The notes: generated from the sequence alone by a model not told the origin. A stretch of 30,517 bases of DNA from JAEUSF01 sp964484145 (GCA_964484145.1 CAZAED010000015.1:1-30517); one strand, 5' to 3'; shown: positions 7,488 through 15,075, counted from the stretch's first letter. Translations and numbers: made by a program.

Positions 7488-7517
7488 TCCCGCGAAGCGG
7501 GATCCCGCTTCGCGGGA
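7488..7517. repeat. Perfect 30-bp palindrome made of two hairpin units
   Basis: The halves CCCGCGAAGCGGG and CCCGCTTCGCGGG are each a 5-bp hairpin with a 3-base loop, and together they form a perfect palindrome centred at 7502/7503. It lies between ybaB and dacA and is flanked on both sides by AATTAAG/GAATTA-rich pseudo-repeats (7471-7486 and 7518-7565). REP-like; it could also modulate readthrough within the cluster. Confidence 0.85.
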
Positions 7518-7563
7518 AATTATGAATTATAGATCCGTCTTAATTCCTAATTCATGATTCCAA

Positions 7564-7842
7564 TTATTGCATCATTCCGCTAAAATTCTTTTGAAGCATT
7601 TTTTTATGCTGTTTAAACAAATCTTCTAAAGCTGAGCGAATATTTCTTGCGACTTCTGCCTTGTCGCCCGCTACTTCCGGGGCGACTTCCACGCTCTTTA
7701 CTTCCATATTGCCGTCCATGGTAATTTTAATTTTTCCGCCGCCGGACTCTCCGGTTACTGTTTGCGCGGAAAGCAAGCTTTGCATTTGGTTTGCCTGCTT
7801 TCGCATTTCGTTTATATCCTTCAACTTATCAAATATTCCCAT
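7564..7842 (-). CDS. ybaB: YbaB/EbfC-family nucleoid-associated protein
   Basis: Small dimeric DNA-binding protein. The 92-residue product starts MGIFDKLKDINEMRKQANQM, then has a Gly-rich turn (GESGGGKIKITMDGN), the V-K-S-V-E-V beta strand and a basic C-terminal helix, the usual YbaB layout. It lacks dnaX or recR as neighbours, which is the common context elsewhere. The start ATG is 10 bases from the stop of the bactofilin-like gene. Confidence 0.93.
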   Translation of the reverse strand: MGIFDKLKDINEMRKQANQMQSLLSAQTVTGESGGGKIKITMDGNMEVKSVEVAPEVAGDKAEVARNIRSALEDLFKQHKKMLQKNFSGMMQ

Positions 7843-7852
7843 AAATATATTT

Positions 7853-8983
7853 TTATTCCTTAATACTTAATTGCAGTTTTATTATTCTAATTATTGCGCC
7901 AAAAACCATTATAAATATAATGGCGCATGCTAGCCAACCTACAATTGGCACGTAGCCAATTAACTGCCAAAGAACAACACCCAAAACCGCCACCTGCCAG
8001 GCTGGTACGTTTTCGGAAGCTTTAGTTAAATAGTGCATAGCCAAATGGCCAACAAATAAAGAAGCCGCTAAACCGCCAATTAATAAAATTAAAATATAAA
8101 ATACTCCTAATATTATTGCGGTATAATACCCCACTGCGGTAAGTAAAACTAAAACTGTAACTATTGGCCAAGCAACTAAGCCCAAAAGCCCAAAACCTAA
8201 AGACTCCCACGGCTTTTTTTGCATAATCTCTATTATTTCCTTAACACGTTTTTTTCTAAGTTTTAAAAGTAACCACGCTGCAAGCATCCATGCCAATAAT
8301 TTTATAATTAAGGCCGCGGTTAGAATAGTGGCTATTTTAGCTTTAGAATTATCTGTGCTTGGGTTATAAGTAACCGCTCCGAGCTTTGCCGAGCTATCTA
8401 TTAAAGCTTTGGTTGGAGCTTTGTAAGATACTACTCCTAAAACTTTTGCGCTAGAACCAAAAATAAGTCTGTCGGAAAGCCTGGCGTTTATATTACCATC
8501 AACAGTTGAATTAACTGTTAAATTACCGCCGACAAAATTTAAGTTTCCTTTTACCGGCGCTTCCAAAATTACATTACCTCCGGCAATAATTAAGTCTCCG
8601 CCAATACTAGATTTTTCTGAAATAGTTACATTACCCCCGACCACAACCAAATCTCCGCCAACTGAGGTGGAAATATTTATGTTGCCTCCTGCTATTCGCG
8701 CGTTGCCACCTACCGGTCCGTTAACAAATAAGTTGCCTCCGGCAAGCAAAAGTCCATTCTCTACTTCGCCGATTAAAGTTACTGTCCCGCCCGCTGCAGT
8801 CAAATCACCCAAAGTTTTACTATTTATTGTTAAATTTGGGGCAGCCACATACAAATTTTTGTGCTGCTCAGAAGCGGAAATTGTAAAATTAGGACTTTCC
8901 GACTTCTTAGGAGCCCTTAGTTCTGCGGCATTGGCTGAACTGGCGAATAAAAATAGACTTGCCAAAACAAGTATTTTTTTCAT
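7853..8983 (-). CDS. Bactofilin-like beta-helix protein with C-terminal membrane domain
   Basis: A signal peptide (residues 1-19, ending ANA) precedes about 150 residues of short repeats of the form G-G-N-h-x-h / G-D-h, as in AGGNINISTSVGGDLVVVGG, characteristic of polymer-forming bactofilin-type right-handed beta helices. A hydrophobic region with four or so membrane helices follows (about 217-370), with a basic loop LRKKRVKEII between the first two. The signal peptide implies the beta helix faces outward, unlike cytosolic bactofilins. Such fusions are common in Patescibacteria and Firmicutes with no established function; an envelope scaffold role is inference. Part of the minus-strand cluster, 10 bases before ybaB. 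Confidence 0.85.
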   Translation of the reverse strand: MKKILVLASLFLFASSANAAELRAPKKSESPNFTISASEQHKNLYVAAPNLTINSKTLGDLTAAGGTVTLIGEVENGLLLAGGNLFVNGPVGGNARIAGGNINISTSVGGDLVVVGGNVTISEKSSIGGDLIIAGGNVILEAPVKGNLNFVGGNLTVNSTVDGNINARLSDRLIFGSSAKVLGVVSYKAPTKALIDSSAKLGAVTYNPSTDNSKAKIATILTAALIIKLLAWMLAAWLLLKLRKKRVKEIIEIMQKKPWESLGFGLLGLVAWPIVTVLVLLTAVGYYTAIILGVFYILILLIGGLAASLFVGHLAMHYLTKASENVPAWQVAVLGVVLWQLIGYVPIVGWLACAIIFIMVFGAIIRIIKLQLSIKE

Positions 8984-9053
8984 TTGTGATAAAAATTAAT
9001 TATAAGCAAATTATAGCAAAATTCCGACCAAAATCATAGAACTGCTGGCTATT

Positions 9054-9986
9054 TTAGCTTCCAATACACGCATTATACATGTTAACCTGGGTATTATACT
9101 GGGCTGTCATATTTTTTAACCAATCAATTTTGTTATTATAACTTTTTACCAAATTGTTAAACTCGGCCACTTTTTGATTATACTCTTCAACTTCACTTGG
9201 CGTTTTTGGATCATGCGTATCTAAATAATTTCTCAAATCATCTAACTGCATTTTCAAAACAGAAATTTCTAATTTATAATTTTGCATTTGCGCTTTTAAA
9301 TTTTGATCAACGCTTGGACAACTGGTTTTGGGCTTTCCAAATTCCTGCACAGCTATCCAAGTTTTACGGCCTTCGTAAGTTCCCTGTAAAACTGCCACAC
9401 CTATTTCTTCATATTTTGAATTTAAAATATTGGCTCTATGGCCTGGACTATTCATCCAGGCGGTAACTAAATCTTGGTCGTTTTTAAAGTTACCTAGTGC
9501 CAAATTTTCTCCAATGGCAATATATTCGTAATTAACATCGCTTGCCAAATCCGCCGGACCCTTTCCAAGTGGAGAAATATGTTCAAAATACTGGCCGGAA
9601 AACATATCCTTAGCTTTGTTCATTGCCGCTTGGTTAAGCAATTTGTTTTCGGTTAATGCCTTTAAACCATTCTGCTGTCGCTCCGAATTTGTCTGGTTAA
9701 TGGTTCCAACCCTAGTCAAATAAGCTCCAGAAACGTTGTTATTTGAACGTAAACCTCCAGGAGTAGAGATTTCAGTTTTAGCAGAAGTAGCCAGCTGGCT
9801 TATTTTGTCCAAACTTTCACCAGCAAAACCCGCGAGCTTAGTTTGATGTTTTTGGTAAAAATCAAAACCGGCCACTGAAAGGGCTAAAACTAAAATTAGT
9901 ATTACTAATTTTTTTCCGCTGGAGCTATAAGTGGGTGTTACGCCTATTTCTTCTTTTTTATTACTATTTGGTGCATTTTCGTCCAT
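9054..9986 (-). CDS. Membrane-anchored CAP/SCP (YkwD-like) protein with C-terminal coiled coil
   Basis: A short cytosolic head is followed by a hydrophobic helix (about 26-43) and an extracellular CAP domain (about 90-225). CAP signatures visible are FEHISPLGKGPADL, GENLALG, and AWMNSPGHRANILNSKYEEI with the conserved HR and N. Bacterial CAP domains are poorly understood, with some lipid- or wall-binding. After the CAP domain come two Cys (the one in TSCPSVDQN and the one in YNACIGS at the end) around a long helical stretch, which could form a disulfide-closed coiled coil. The gap to the DHH-like gene upstream is 15 bases. Confidence 0.9.
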   Translation of the reverse strand: MDENAPNSNKKEEIGVTPTYSSSGKKLVILILVLALSVAGFDFYQKHQTKLAGFAGESLDKISQLATSAKTEISTPGGLRSNNNVSGAYLTRVGTINQTNSERQQNGLKALTENKLLNQAAMNKAKDMFSGQYFEHISPLGKGPADLASDVNYEYIAIGENLALGNFKNDQDLVTAWMNSPGHRANILNSKYEEIGVAVLQGTYEGRKTWIAVQEFGKPKTSCPSVDQNLKAQMQNYKLEISVLKMQLDDLRNYLDTHDPKTPSEVEEYNQKVAEFNNLVKSYNNKIDWLKNMTAQYNTQVNMYNACIGS

Positions 9987-10001
9987 ATAAAAAATATAAA
10001 G

Positions 10002-11162
10002 CTATTTACCTGTTGTTCTTAAAGTAACAACCCCTTTTCTCTCTTCTCTCAAAAACTTTTCTAAGTCTCCTCTTGCCTGAAAATTTTTACCAGCTAAAAT
10101 TTTCAAAACATCGTTCAATTTTGTGCTGAGAGTTTCGTTGTCGCCCCGAGGCTTAATCCACATAGTTTCTCGTATTGGTTTACCTTGCGCAAAAGTTTCC
10201 TGCAAAGGAACAGTGGTTGAAATAAAAAAACTTTGTTCTTCGGGACTCCAAATAATATAAGCCCCGCAACCCTGCGACTTTGCCGCAACATACCCACCCG
10301 GCACATTCTTTTTGCCATTTTTGGTAATATCTATTGCTATATCGCCATATTTAGCCGAATTTACAATGAGCCCATTCTTTTTCATTTCATCCAAACTGCG
10401 CAATGATATATTTATCCAATCACGACTTTTTTCACTAACCTGGGAAAGACCTAAAGCGGCAATCTCTTCTTTAGAAAGTTCGGCCAAGGGACTCTTACCC
10501 GAAGAAAAATACTTATATATTTGCTCAAAGGTCATAAATCTTTCAAGTCCCCAAACGGTTTTGTAAGAATTTTTATAATAATTCTTCTCCTTGGGAAAGG
10601 ATCGATTATCCACTTGGGTTACAAAATTTACCAATTTTTCAAGACTTTCGCTTTTACTTATCATTCCCAGACTTGCCATAGTTTCGTAAGCTATTTTTGT
10701 TGAGGAGGTATCACTTTTGGAATCTTTAGAATGATGGTCCATAAAAGCGGTTTTTAATGGCTCAATTAATCCCGCCTCGTTAATTAATACTTCTACGGAA
10801 AAACCGTCTTTGTTTCCTGTGTCAAAATGTATATAACCGTCCTCAAATTGCCCGGGGGCTACATACTTTGCCTTGCTAACATCTATACCTGCCAAACAAA
10901 GCATTCCTAAAGAACACCGGCCGTCTAGGTCAGTTTCTGCCGCCACATAAGTCTCACCTGTTTTTTTGTCTACCTTCACCTTACCTGAAACAATTAGCTC
11001 TTTCCATAATTCTCTTGTTTTTTCTTTAAACAACTCATCGCCAACTTCTAAGCTGCCCGCGTTTAGCTCTGAATATTTTTTAACCCTGGCTAAAGTAATT
11101 AAGGCCGCTCTGCGGCTAAGTTCCGGTTCAACATGTTGATTAAATTCAATAATTTCAGCCAT
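10002..11162 (-). CDS. Divergent DHH-superfamily phosphoesterase-like protein
   Basis: The spacing and content of four motifs suggest the DHH fold: D78-L-D80-G81 (motif I, usually D-x-D-G), D114-T-G116 in YIHFDTG (motif II), D142-H143-H144 in FMDHHSKDS (motif III) and D185 in VTQVDN (motif IV). These would bind two Mn2+/Mg2+ ions. The C-terminal 150 residues do not show the GGGH of a standard DHHA1 domain, so RecJ, NrnA/Orn-like or c-di-AMP specificity cannot be assigned. Length 386. It is preceded by a 68-residue membrane protein gene (12-base gap). The alternative is an unrelated metal-dependent hydrolase; I consider DHH likely. Confidence 0.65.
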   Translation of the reverse strand: MAEIIEFNQHVEPELSRRAALITLARVKKYSELNAGSLEVGDELFKEKTRELWKELIVSGKVKVDKKTGETYVAAETDLDGRCSLGMLCLAGIDVSKAKYVAPGQFEDGYIHFDTGNKDGFSVEVLINEAGLIEPLKTAFMDHHSKDSKSDTSSTKIAYETMASLGMISKSESLEKLVNFVTQVDNRSFPKEKNYYKNSYKTVWGLERFMTFEQIYKYFSSGKSPLAELSKEEIAALGLSQVSEKSRDWINISLRSLDEMKKNGLIVNSAKYGDIAIDITKNGKKNVPGGYVAAKSQGCGAYIIWSPEEQSFFISTTVPLQETFAQGKPIRETMWIKPRGDNETLSTKLNDVLKILAGKNFQARGDLEKFLREERKGVVTLRTTGK

Positions 11163-11174
11163 AAATATATAAAG

Positions 11175-11381
11175 TTAATTTTCCTGCAAAATTGTTTCTA
11201 CAAAATTCCTACCGTCTTTGGTCGTGCACTGTCTTGGATAGCTTTCCATAATTGGGTTTCCTGCAGCGGCGCATTCTGCAAAATTATTCACAGCTCTTTG
11301 CACGCCTTTTTTGGGCCAAATAATTATTACGACAACTAAAAAAACTATTACAAACAAAAAAAACAAAAGTTTTTTTGGCAT
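11175..11381 (-). CDS. Small single-pass membrane protein with YPRQC module
   Basis: A 68-residue protein: MPKK, a very hydrophobic helix (5-22), a basic WPKKG stop-transfer, then an outward-facing motif C-A-A-A-G-N-P-I-M-E-S-Y-P-R-Q-C-T-T-K-D-G-R-N-F-V-E. The C...GNPxMESYPRQC...DG..FVE pattern recurs in small secreted proteins of many Patescibacteria and archaea; its function is unknown to me. The two Cys could form a disulfide. Five bases separate it from the Nudix gene. Confidence 0.8.
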   Translation of the reverse strand: MPKKLLFFLFVIVFLVVVIIIWPKKGVQRAVNNFAECAAAGNPIMESYPRQCTTKDGRNFVETILQEN

Positions 11382-11386
11382 AGATT

Positions 11387-11791
11387 TTATAATTCTACAA
11401 TTTTATTTTCAATTAACTCTTTAAAATACCTGTCTAGTGGTTTTAAATTTTTTATTTCTTCCCCAGTAAACCAATTAAATTCTGTATGCTCTTCGTCTAT
11501 TTTTGGCTCACCCTCAATTTCGCCCAAATAAGTTAATCTAACCACATGCCTATCTTCTTTTAAAATGTCCTGAGCTGCTACTAAAGTAACAGCCGAGGTT
11601 AATATAAGCCCCGTTTCTTCAATAACCTCGCGTTTTAAATTGTCGTAAAGCTTTGACCCCGGCTCTATTCTCCCACCAACTATGTCCCACTGTGCGCCTA
11701 CTTCAGGGTATTTTTTTGGGTTCCTTCTGACTAACAAAAACTTCCCTTCTTTATTTTTTAATAAAACTTTTACGCCAACTTGAAGCTGCAT
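11387..11791 (-). CDS. Nudix hydrolase
   Basis: A 134-residue single Nudix domain that would hydrolyse a nucleoside diphosphate linked to X. The Nudix box runs G40-x5-S46-x7-R54-E55-x2-E58-E59-x-G61, with all catalytic Glu of REVIEETG present, but the first Glu of the box (consensus G-x5-E) is Ser. The N-terminal strand VLLKNKEGKFLLVRR and QWDIVGGRIEPG resemble MutT/Nudix housecleaning enzymes. Substrate unknown. It lies 14 bases past the methyltransferase-like gene. Confidence 0.9.
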   Translation of the reverse strand: MQLQVGVKVLLKNKEGKFLLVRRNPKKYPEVGAQWDIVGGRIEPGSKLYDNLKREVIEETGLILTSAVTLVAAQDILKEDRHVVRLTYLGEIEGEPKIDEEHTEFNWFTGEEIKNLKPLDRYFKELIENKIVEL

Positions 11792-11805
11792 ACACGATTA
11801 TAATT

Positions 11806-12579
11806 CTAAAAATTTAACACTTGAATTTTTTCCGGCGACTTATCAGTTTTTTCAATTAATAAAGTCTGAAACTTTGGCGCATTTATATTAATTAAATTTT
11901 TATATTTATTCTGCATCAATTCAATCCAGTGCTTGTATTGGATGCTTGCCTCTAAATCTAAATTTTTGCCGCTACCAGTTATAAAAGGAGTCTGAACAAA
12001 AATAGATCCCCTTTGACCAAGTCTTTCATACCAGCCTGCAAAGTATTTGGCAAAAAAAGCCATGTTTTTTGATTGTTGATGCCAGCCGGCTTGCATTCTT
12101 TCAACTATAAAATCAGCTTTTTCCCCATTTAGCCACTTATCAACTTTGTCTAAAGCGTCTTTGCTAAAAATATCTGCAGAAATAACTTCATGCTGCAGCA
12201 GCTTGTCTGTCTCTTTTTCTGTAACTGACTGATATTTTTCTCGTAAATCAAGCACAGTAACTCCCACAGACTTAACAAAACAATGTTGCAGACCTTTAAA
12301 AAGCTTAGAACCCGGCCCTCCAAGCTCCAAACCGACTAAATTACCATATTTTTCAGGGAATCTTACTTTTAAATAATGTTCAAAACCCCAAGGCGCCAAT
12401 TCATTAAAAGTATGCTCTACATCTTCTAGCGAGTCATCATACATAAAATATGGTTTATGAGACTCACTTTTTGACGCTGCTAATTCTTCCCGCTTTTTAG
12501 ATTCCGAAAAACTATCCCGCTGAGTGCGAATAACAGCTCTAAATTCGCCGAAAGTTTCTCTGGATATTTTTTTAGACAT
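11806..12579 (-). CDS. Putative SAM-dependent methyltransferase-like protein
   Basis: The 257-residue frame is set at the ATG at 12577-12579 (MSKKISRETFGEF), which overlaps the hisS stop by 8 bases; the longer frame would run deeper into hisS. A Rossmann-type motif GLELGGPGSKLF is followed by VGVTVLDLRE, which fits SAM motifs I and II, then SADIFSKDALDK and DFIVERMQAGW at the position of the motif III/catalytic strand. There are no DNA- or RNA-recognition extras. Function is inferred only from this fold signature. Translational coupling to hisS is likely. Confidence 0.6.
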   Translation of the reverse strand: MSKKISRETFGEFRAVIRTQRDSFSESKKREELAASKSESHKPYFMYDDSLEDVEHTFNELAPWGFEHYLKVRFPEKYGNLVGLELGGPGSKLFKGLQHCFVKSVGVTVLDLREKYQSVTEKETDKLLQHEVISADIFSKDALDKVDKWLNGEKADFIVERMQAGWHQQSKNMAFFAKYFAGWYERLGQRGSIFVQTPFITGSGKNLDLEASIQYKHWIELMQNKYKNLININAPKFQTLLIEKTDKSPEKIQVLNF

Positions 12580-13810
12580 TGACAATAAAATTATAGATAT
12601 TAGTCTTTTCAATCTCCATTTCCCTGCTATCTTTCAAATTCTTCAACTTAAATTTCCCGCTTTTTATCTCTTCTTCGCCTACCACAATTATGTAAGGAAT
12701 TAATTCCTTATCTGCGGTTTTTACCTGCTGGGAAACTTTGCGGTCTGACAAATCCACTGCTACGTTCAACCCCTGGCTTCTAAGTTCGGCTGCCAGTTGG
12801 CTGGCGGCATCCAAATAGCCTTCCAGGTGGCAAATGTATAACTTAACCGGCGAAACATATTCGGGCAACAAATTGTGCGTTTCTAAAAAATCCCTGGTTG
12901 TTACATCACCCAAACCAAACCCTATGCCCGAAACTTTTTCCACGCCAAAAATACTTACCAAATCGTCGTATCTTCCTCCGCCAAAAATAGAGCGGCTATT
13001 TTCCGGGTTCGTGTCAAAAACTTCAAACACCATCCCTGTGTAATAGTCAAAACCTCTAACTAGCGATGAGTTAAATTTAGCATTCACAATTCCTCTGTCA
13101 TTTAAGAGCCCAATGACTTGCTTGGTGTGTCCTGTTTCTTCGTAAGACAAGTCTATAACCTTGCCCAAAATTTCTTTTGTAGCTTCGGAAAAAACTTCAG
13201 GTGACATTTTTGACTTTTTGTCTATAAGTTTTACAATTTTGTGCTTTTGTTCTTCACTCAAATTATTTTCCTCAATACCAACTAGTTTAGCTCTTCTGTC
13301 GTTTATTCTAATTTCAAAATCCTCATCTTTGGCTCCAAAACCTTTCATAATCGAATAAGCTAATGAGATAATCTCCACGTCTGCCTCTATACTATCTACC
13401 CCAAACATGTCGGCATTAAGTTGCCAGTGCTCACGCAAACGGCCGCGCTGCGGTCGTTCGTAGCGGAACAAATTCGGAATACTAAACCAACGCAAAGGAA
13501 AAGAAAGTTCTTTTCTTTTTTGCGCCACCATTCTTGCTACTGTCGGCGTCATTTCCGGACGAATGGTTACGTTCCTGCCTCCGCGATCTATAAAGCTGTA
13601 AGTCTGCTCATTTATAATTTCTTCTCCGGACTTACTTTTGTAAAGTTCAGTCTCTTCTAATATAGATGCGTTGTATTCCAAATACCCGTAAGACTCGCAA
13701 ACTTTTTTCCAAACGCTAAAAATATAGTTTTGAATAAACTGGTCCTTAGGATAAAAATCCCGTGTGCCTTTGTAAGGTTCTAGTGAAAGTTTTGATTGTT
13801 GATTTTGCAT
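12572..13810 (-). CDS. hisS: Histidyl-tRNA synthetase
   Basis: Class II synthetase that charges tRNA-His. Motif 1 region YGYLEYNASILEETELY, motif 2 FRYERPQRGRLREHW, the HisRS signature LVRGFDYYTGMVFEVF, and motif 3 GGGRYDDLVSIFG...GIGFGLG are all present; a C-terminal anticodon-binding domain follows (LYICHLEGYLDAASQLAAEL...IIVVGEEEI). Length 412 is normal. First gene of the long minus-strand cluster, with a promoter 12 bases before the ATG giving an almost leaderless mRNA. Confidence 0.97.
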   Translation of the reverse strand: MQNQQSKLSLEPYKGTRDFYPKDQFIQNYIFSVWKKVCESYGYLEYNASILEETELYKSKSGEEIINEQTYSFIDRGGRNVTIRPEMTPTVARMVAQKRKELSFPLRWFSIPNLFRYERPQRGRLREHWQLNADMFGVDSIEADVEIISLAYSIMKGFGAKDEDFEIRINDRRAKLVGIEENNLSEEQKHKIVKLIDKKSKMSPEVFSEATKEILGKVIDLSYEETGHTKQVIGLLNDRGIVNAKFNSSLVRGFDYYTGMVFEVFDTNPENSRSIFGGGRYDDLVSIFGVEKVSGIGFGLGDVTTRDFLETHNLLPEYVSPVKLYICHLEGYLDAASQLAAELRSQGLNVAVDLSDRKVSQQVKTADKELIPYIIVVGEEEIKSGKFKLKNLKDSREMEIEKTNIYNFIVNV

Positions 13811-13822
13811 AAATTTAATTTA

Positions 13823-13851
13823 ATTTTAACAAAAAAAGCCTTTCTTTACAA
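13823..13851 (-). promoter_or_regulatory. Probable promoter of the hisS-led cluster
   Basis: Minus strand TTGTAA (13846-13851), 17-base spacer, TAAAAT (13823-13828). The -10 box ends 12 bases before the hisS ATG, leaving a leader of about 5 bases. Confidence 0.6.
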
Positions 13852-13889
13852 ACGAAACCAACGAAATCATACAATCGGAGTTTCGTGGG

Positions 13890-14495
13890 TTAAGGTAGGG
13901 TGAGTCGGCCGTTTTTAACCACCAGCCCAAAGCTGATGAATAAAATTTTCTGGCCGCGAATAACGCGAGTGTTGTTGGCAAGACTTGCCAACTCACGAGC
14001 TGTAAGGTAGTCAGCGCGGATGATATACACATCCGCGGGGTTTTTAAGCCCTAAGTCGTGCTCGTCTACGACGCAAAGTTTAGGCCATTCTTCCGGAGGA
14101 AAAAACCGCCTATGACTTTTTCCGACCGAACAGCCCAAAATTTCTGGCCGTTTACCACGGAACAAGACTACGTTCCGCTTTTTGAACGCCTCTTCACTCA
14201 AGCTGACCATTTCCTGAGTATGAAGAAGCACCGCGTCTAGTGCCGCAAGGCCTGCTCCCTGCGAAGCTAACAGGTGAGCATGAAATAAATCCTGCTGACT
14301 CACCTCACCAGCTGCTCCGCTGGTTAAAGCAAATTCAACCGCCTCGGACAACATATCCAAAACAACGCTGGGCAGAGCATACTTTGCGCTGCTTGAGCGC
14401 TCAACTACACTTTGCTCAAAATTCTTATACTCCGGCGCCTTTACTTGGGAGGCGCATAAAATTACAAACAAAAAAAGAGCCGTGCAAGCCCTCAC
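13890..14495 (-). CDS. Predicted secreted protein; ORFan
   Basis: Not recognised. The frame is open to 14582, but I choose the GTG at 14493-14495: GGAGG lies 8 bases upstream, a consensus-like promoter lies just before that, and the resulting N-terminus is a clean signal peptide (MRACTALFLFVILCASQVKA). The mature part of about 180 residues is helical at first (FEQSVVERSSSAKYALPSVV, then an Ala/Leu-rich stretch with HAHLLASQGAGLAALD), followed by a mixed C-terminal part with GCSVGKSHRRFFPPEEW and a short strand-rich end. There are no metal or catalytic motifs I trust. Base composition is richer in G+C than hisS. No convincing terminator follows; a weak CGAAA/TTTCG stem near 13860-13885 is the best candidate. 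Confidence 0.75.
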   Translation of the reverse strand: MRACTALFLFVILCASQVKAPEYKNFEQSVVERSSSAKYALPSVVLDMLSEAVEFALTSGAAGEVSQQDLFHAHLLASQGAGLAALDAVLLHTQEMVSLSEEAFKKRNVVLFRGKRPEILGCSVGKSHRRFFPPEEWPKLCVVDEHDLGLKNPADVYIIRADYLTARELASLANNTRVIRGQKILFISFGLVVKNGRLTLP

Positions 14496-14523
14496 TTGTA
14501 ACGCCTCCTTTAGCGTTAATAAA

Positions 14524-14552
14524 ATATTATTCTTAAAAAAATAAAAAGTCAA
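14524..14552 (-). promoter_or_regulatory. Sigma-70 promoter of the secreted ORFan
   Basis: Minus strand TTGACT (14547-14552), 17-base spacer, TAATAT (14524-14529), followed by AAAGGAGG and the GTG start. The promoter lies inside the longer open frame, which supports the shorter start. Confidence 0.82.
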
Positions 14553-14617
14553 AGCCTGGCAAAATTTACTAAATTCAACCAAATGTCAAACTTTCACTTA
14601 AATAGCCGGGGCATTAA

Positions 14618-15061
14618 TCAATTGGTCTTAGTAAGACTTGTTAAATCTCCACTTAAAACTATTGGTTGCATTCCTAAAATTTCATCTGTATAAAGCATTT
14701 CTGGGGCAGGATTATGCAGAAATATTTTTTTGTCCAAAACGTGCGCAAAACCCATTTCCAAAAAAGTGTTTCCGCCAATGTAGTTTTGTATGTTCTTTTT
14801 AGTAAAATTTAAAACTAAAATCGCGTCGCTATCCTTTATTTTTTCATAATGCCTTTTTATGGCGTTTATATTCAGCTTTCTTTCAACTCGTTTTGAAGCG
14901 TCTAAATTTTCTTCAGCTAATTTTTCTTTGGTTAATTCACCGCCCAAAACCATTTCAGCACTCTTAGGCAACATAACACTATGACCCGCTTGAATTAGCT
15001 CATCAGCCGTTTTTTTCATTTCAGTTATAAAGTCTAAACTTCCACAAATTGCAATTTTCAT
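14618..15061 (-). CDS. Nucleoside 2-deoxyribosyltransferase-like Rossmann protein
   Basis: A 147-residue protein starting MKIAICGSLDF, with the strand-Gly-Ser pattern seen at the start of the nucleoside deoxyribosyltransferase/YtoQ-like superfamily. DSDAILVLNFTKKN and NYIGGNTFLEMGFAHVLDKK (Glu in a helix, then a strand leading to IFLHNP) match the conserved active-site helix region of these proteins. Actual base-exchange activity is unproven; many relatives are of unknown function. It follows tRNA-Gly on the same strand with a 14-base gap and may be cotranscribed with it. Confidence 0.75.
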   Translation of the reverse strand: MKIAICGSLDFITEMKKTADELIQAGHSVMLPKSAEMVLGGELTKEKLAEENLDASKRVERKLNINAIKRHYEKIKDSDAILVLNFTKKNIQNYIGGNTFLEMGFAHVLDKKIFLHNPAPEMLYTDEILGMQPIVLSGDLTSLTKTN

Positions 15062-15075
15062 AAATTAAAATTCTT

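Noticed and set aside
14496..14582. N-terminal extension of the secreted ORFan to 14582
   Set aside because: The promoter and Shine-Dalgarno lie inside the extension, and the GTG start gives a clean signal peptide.
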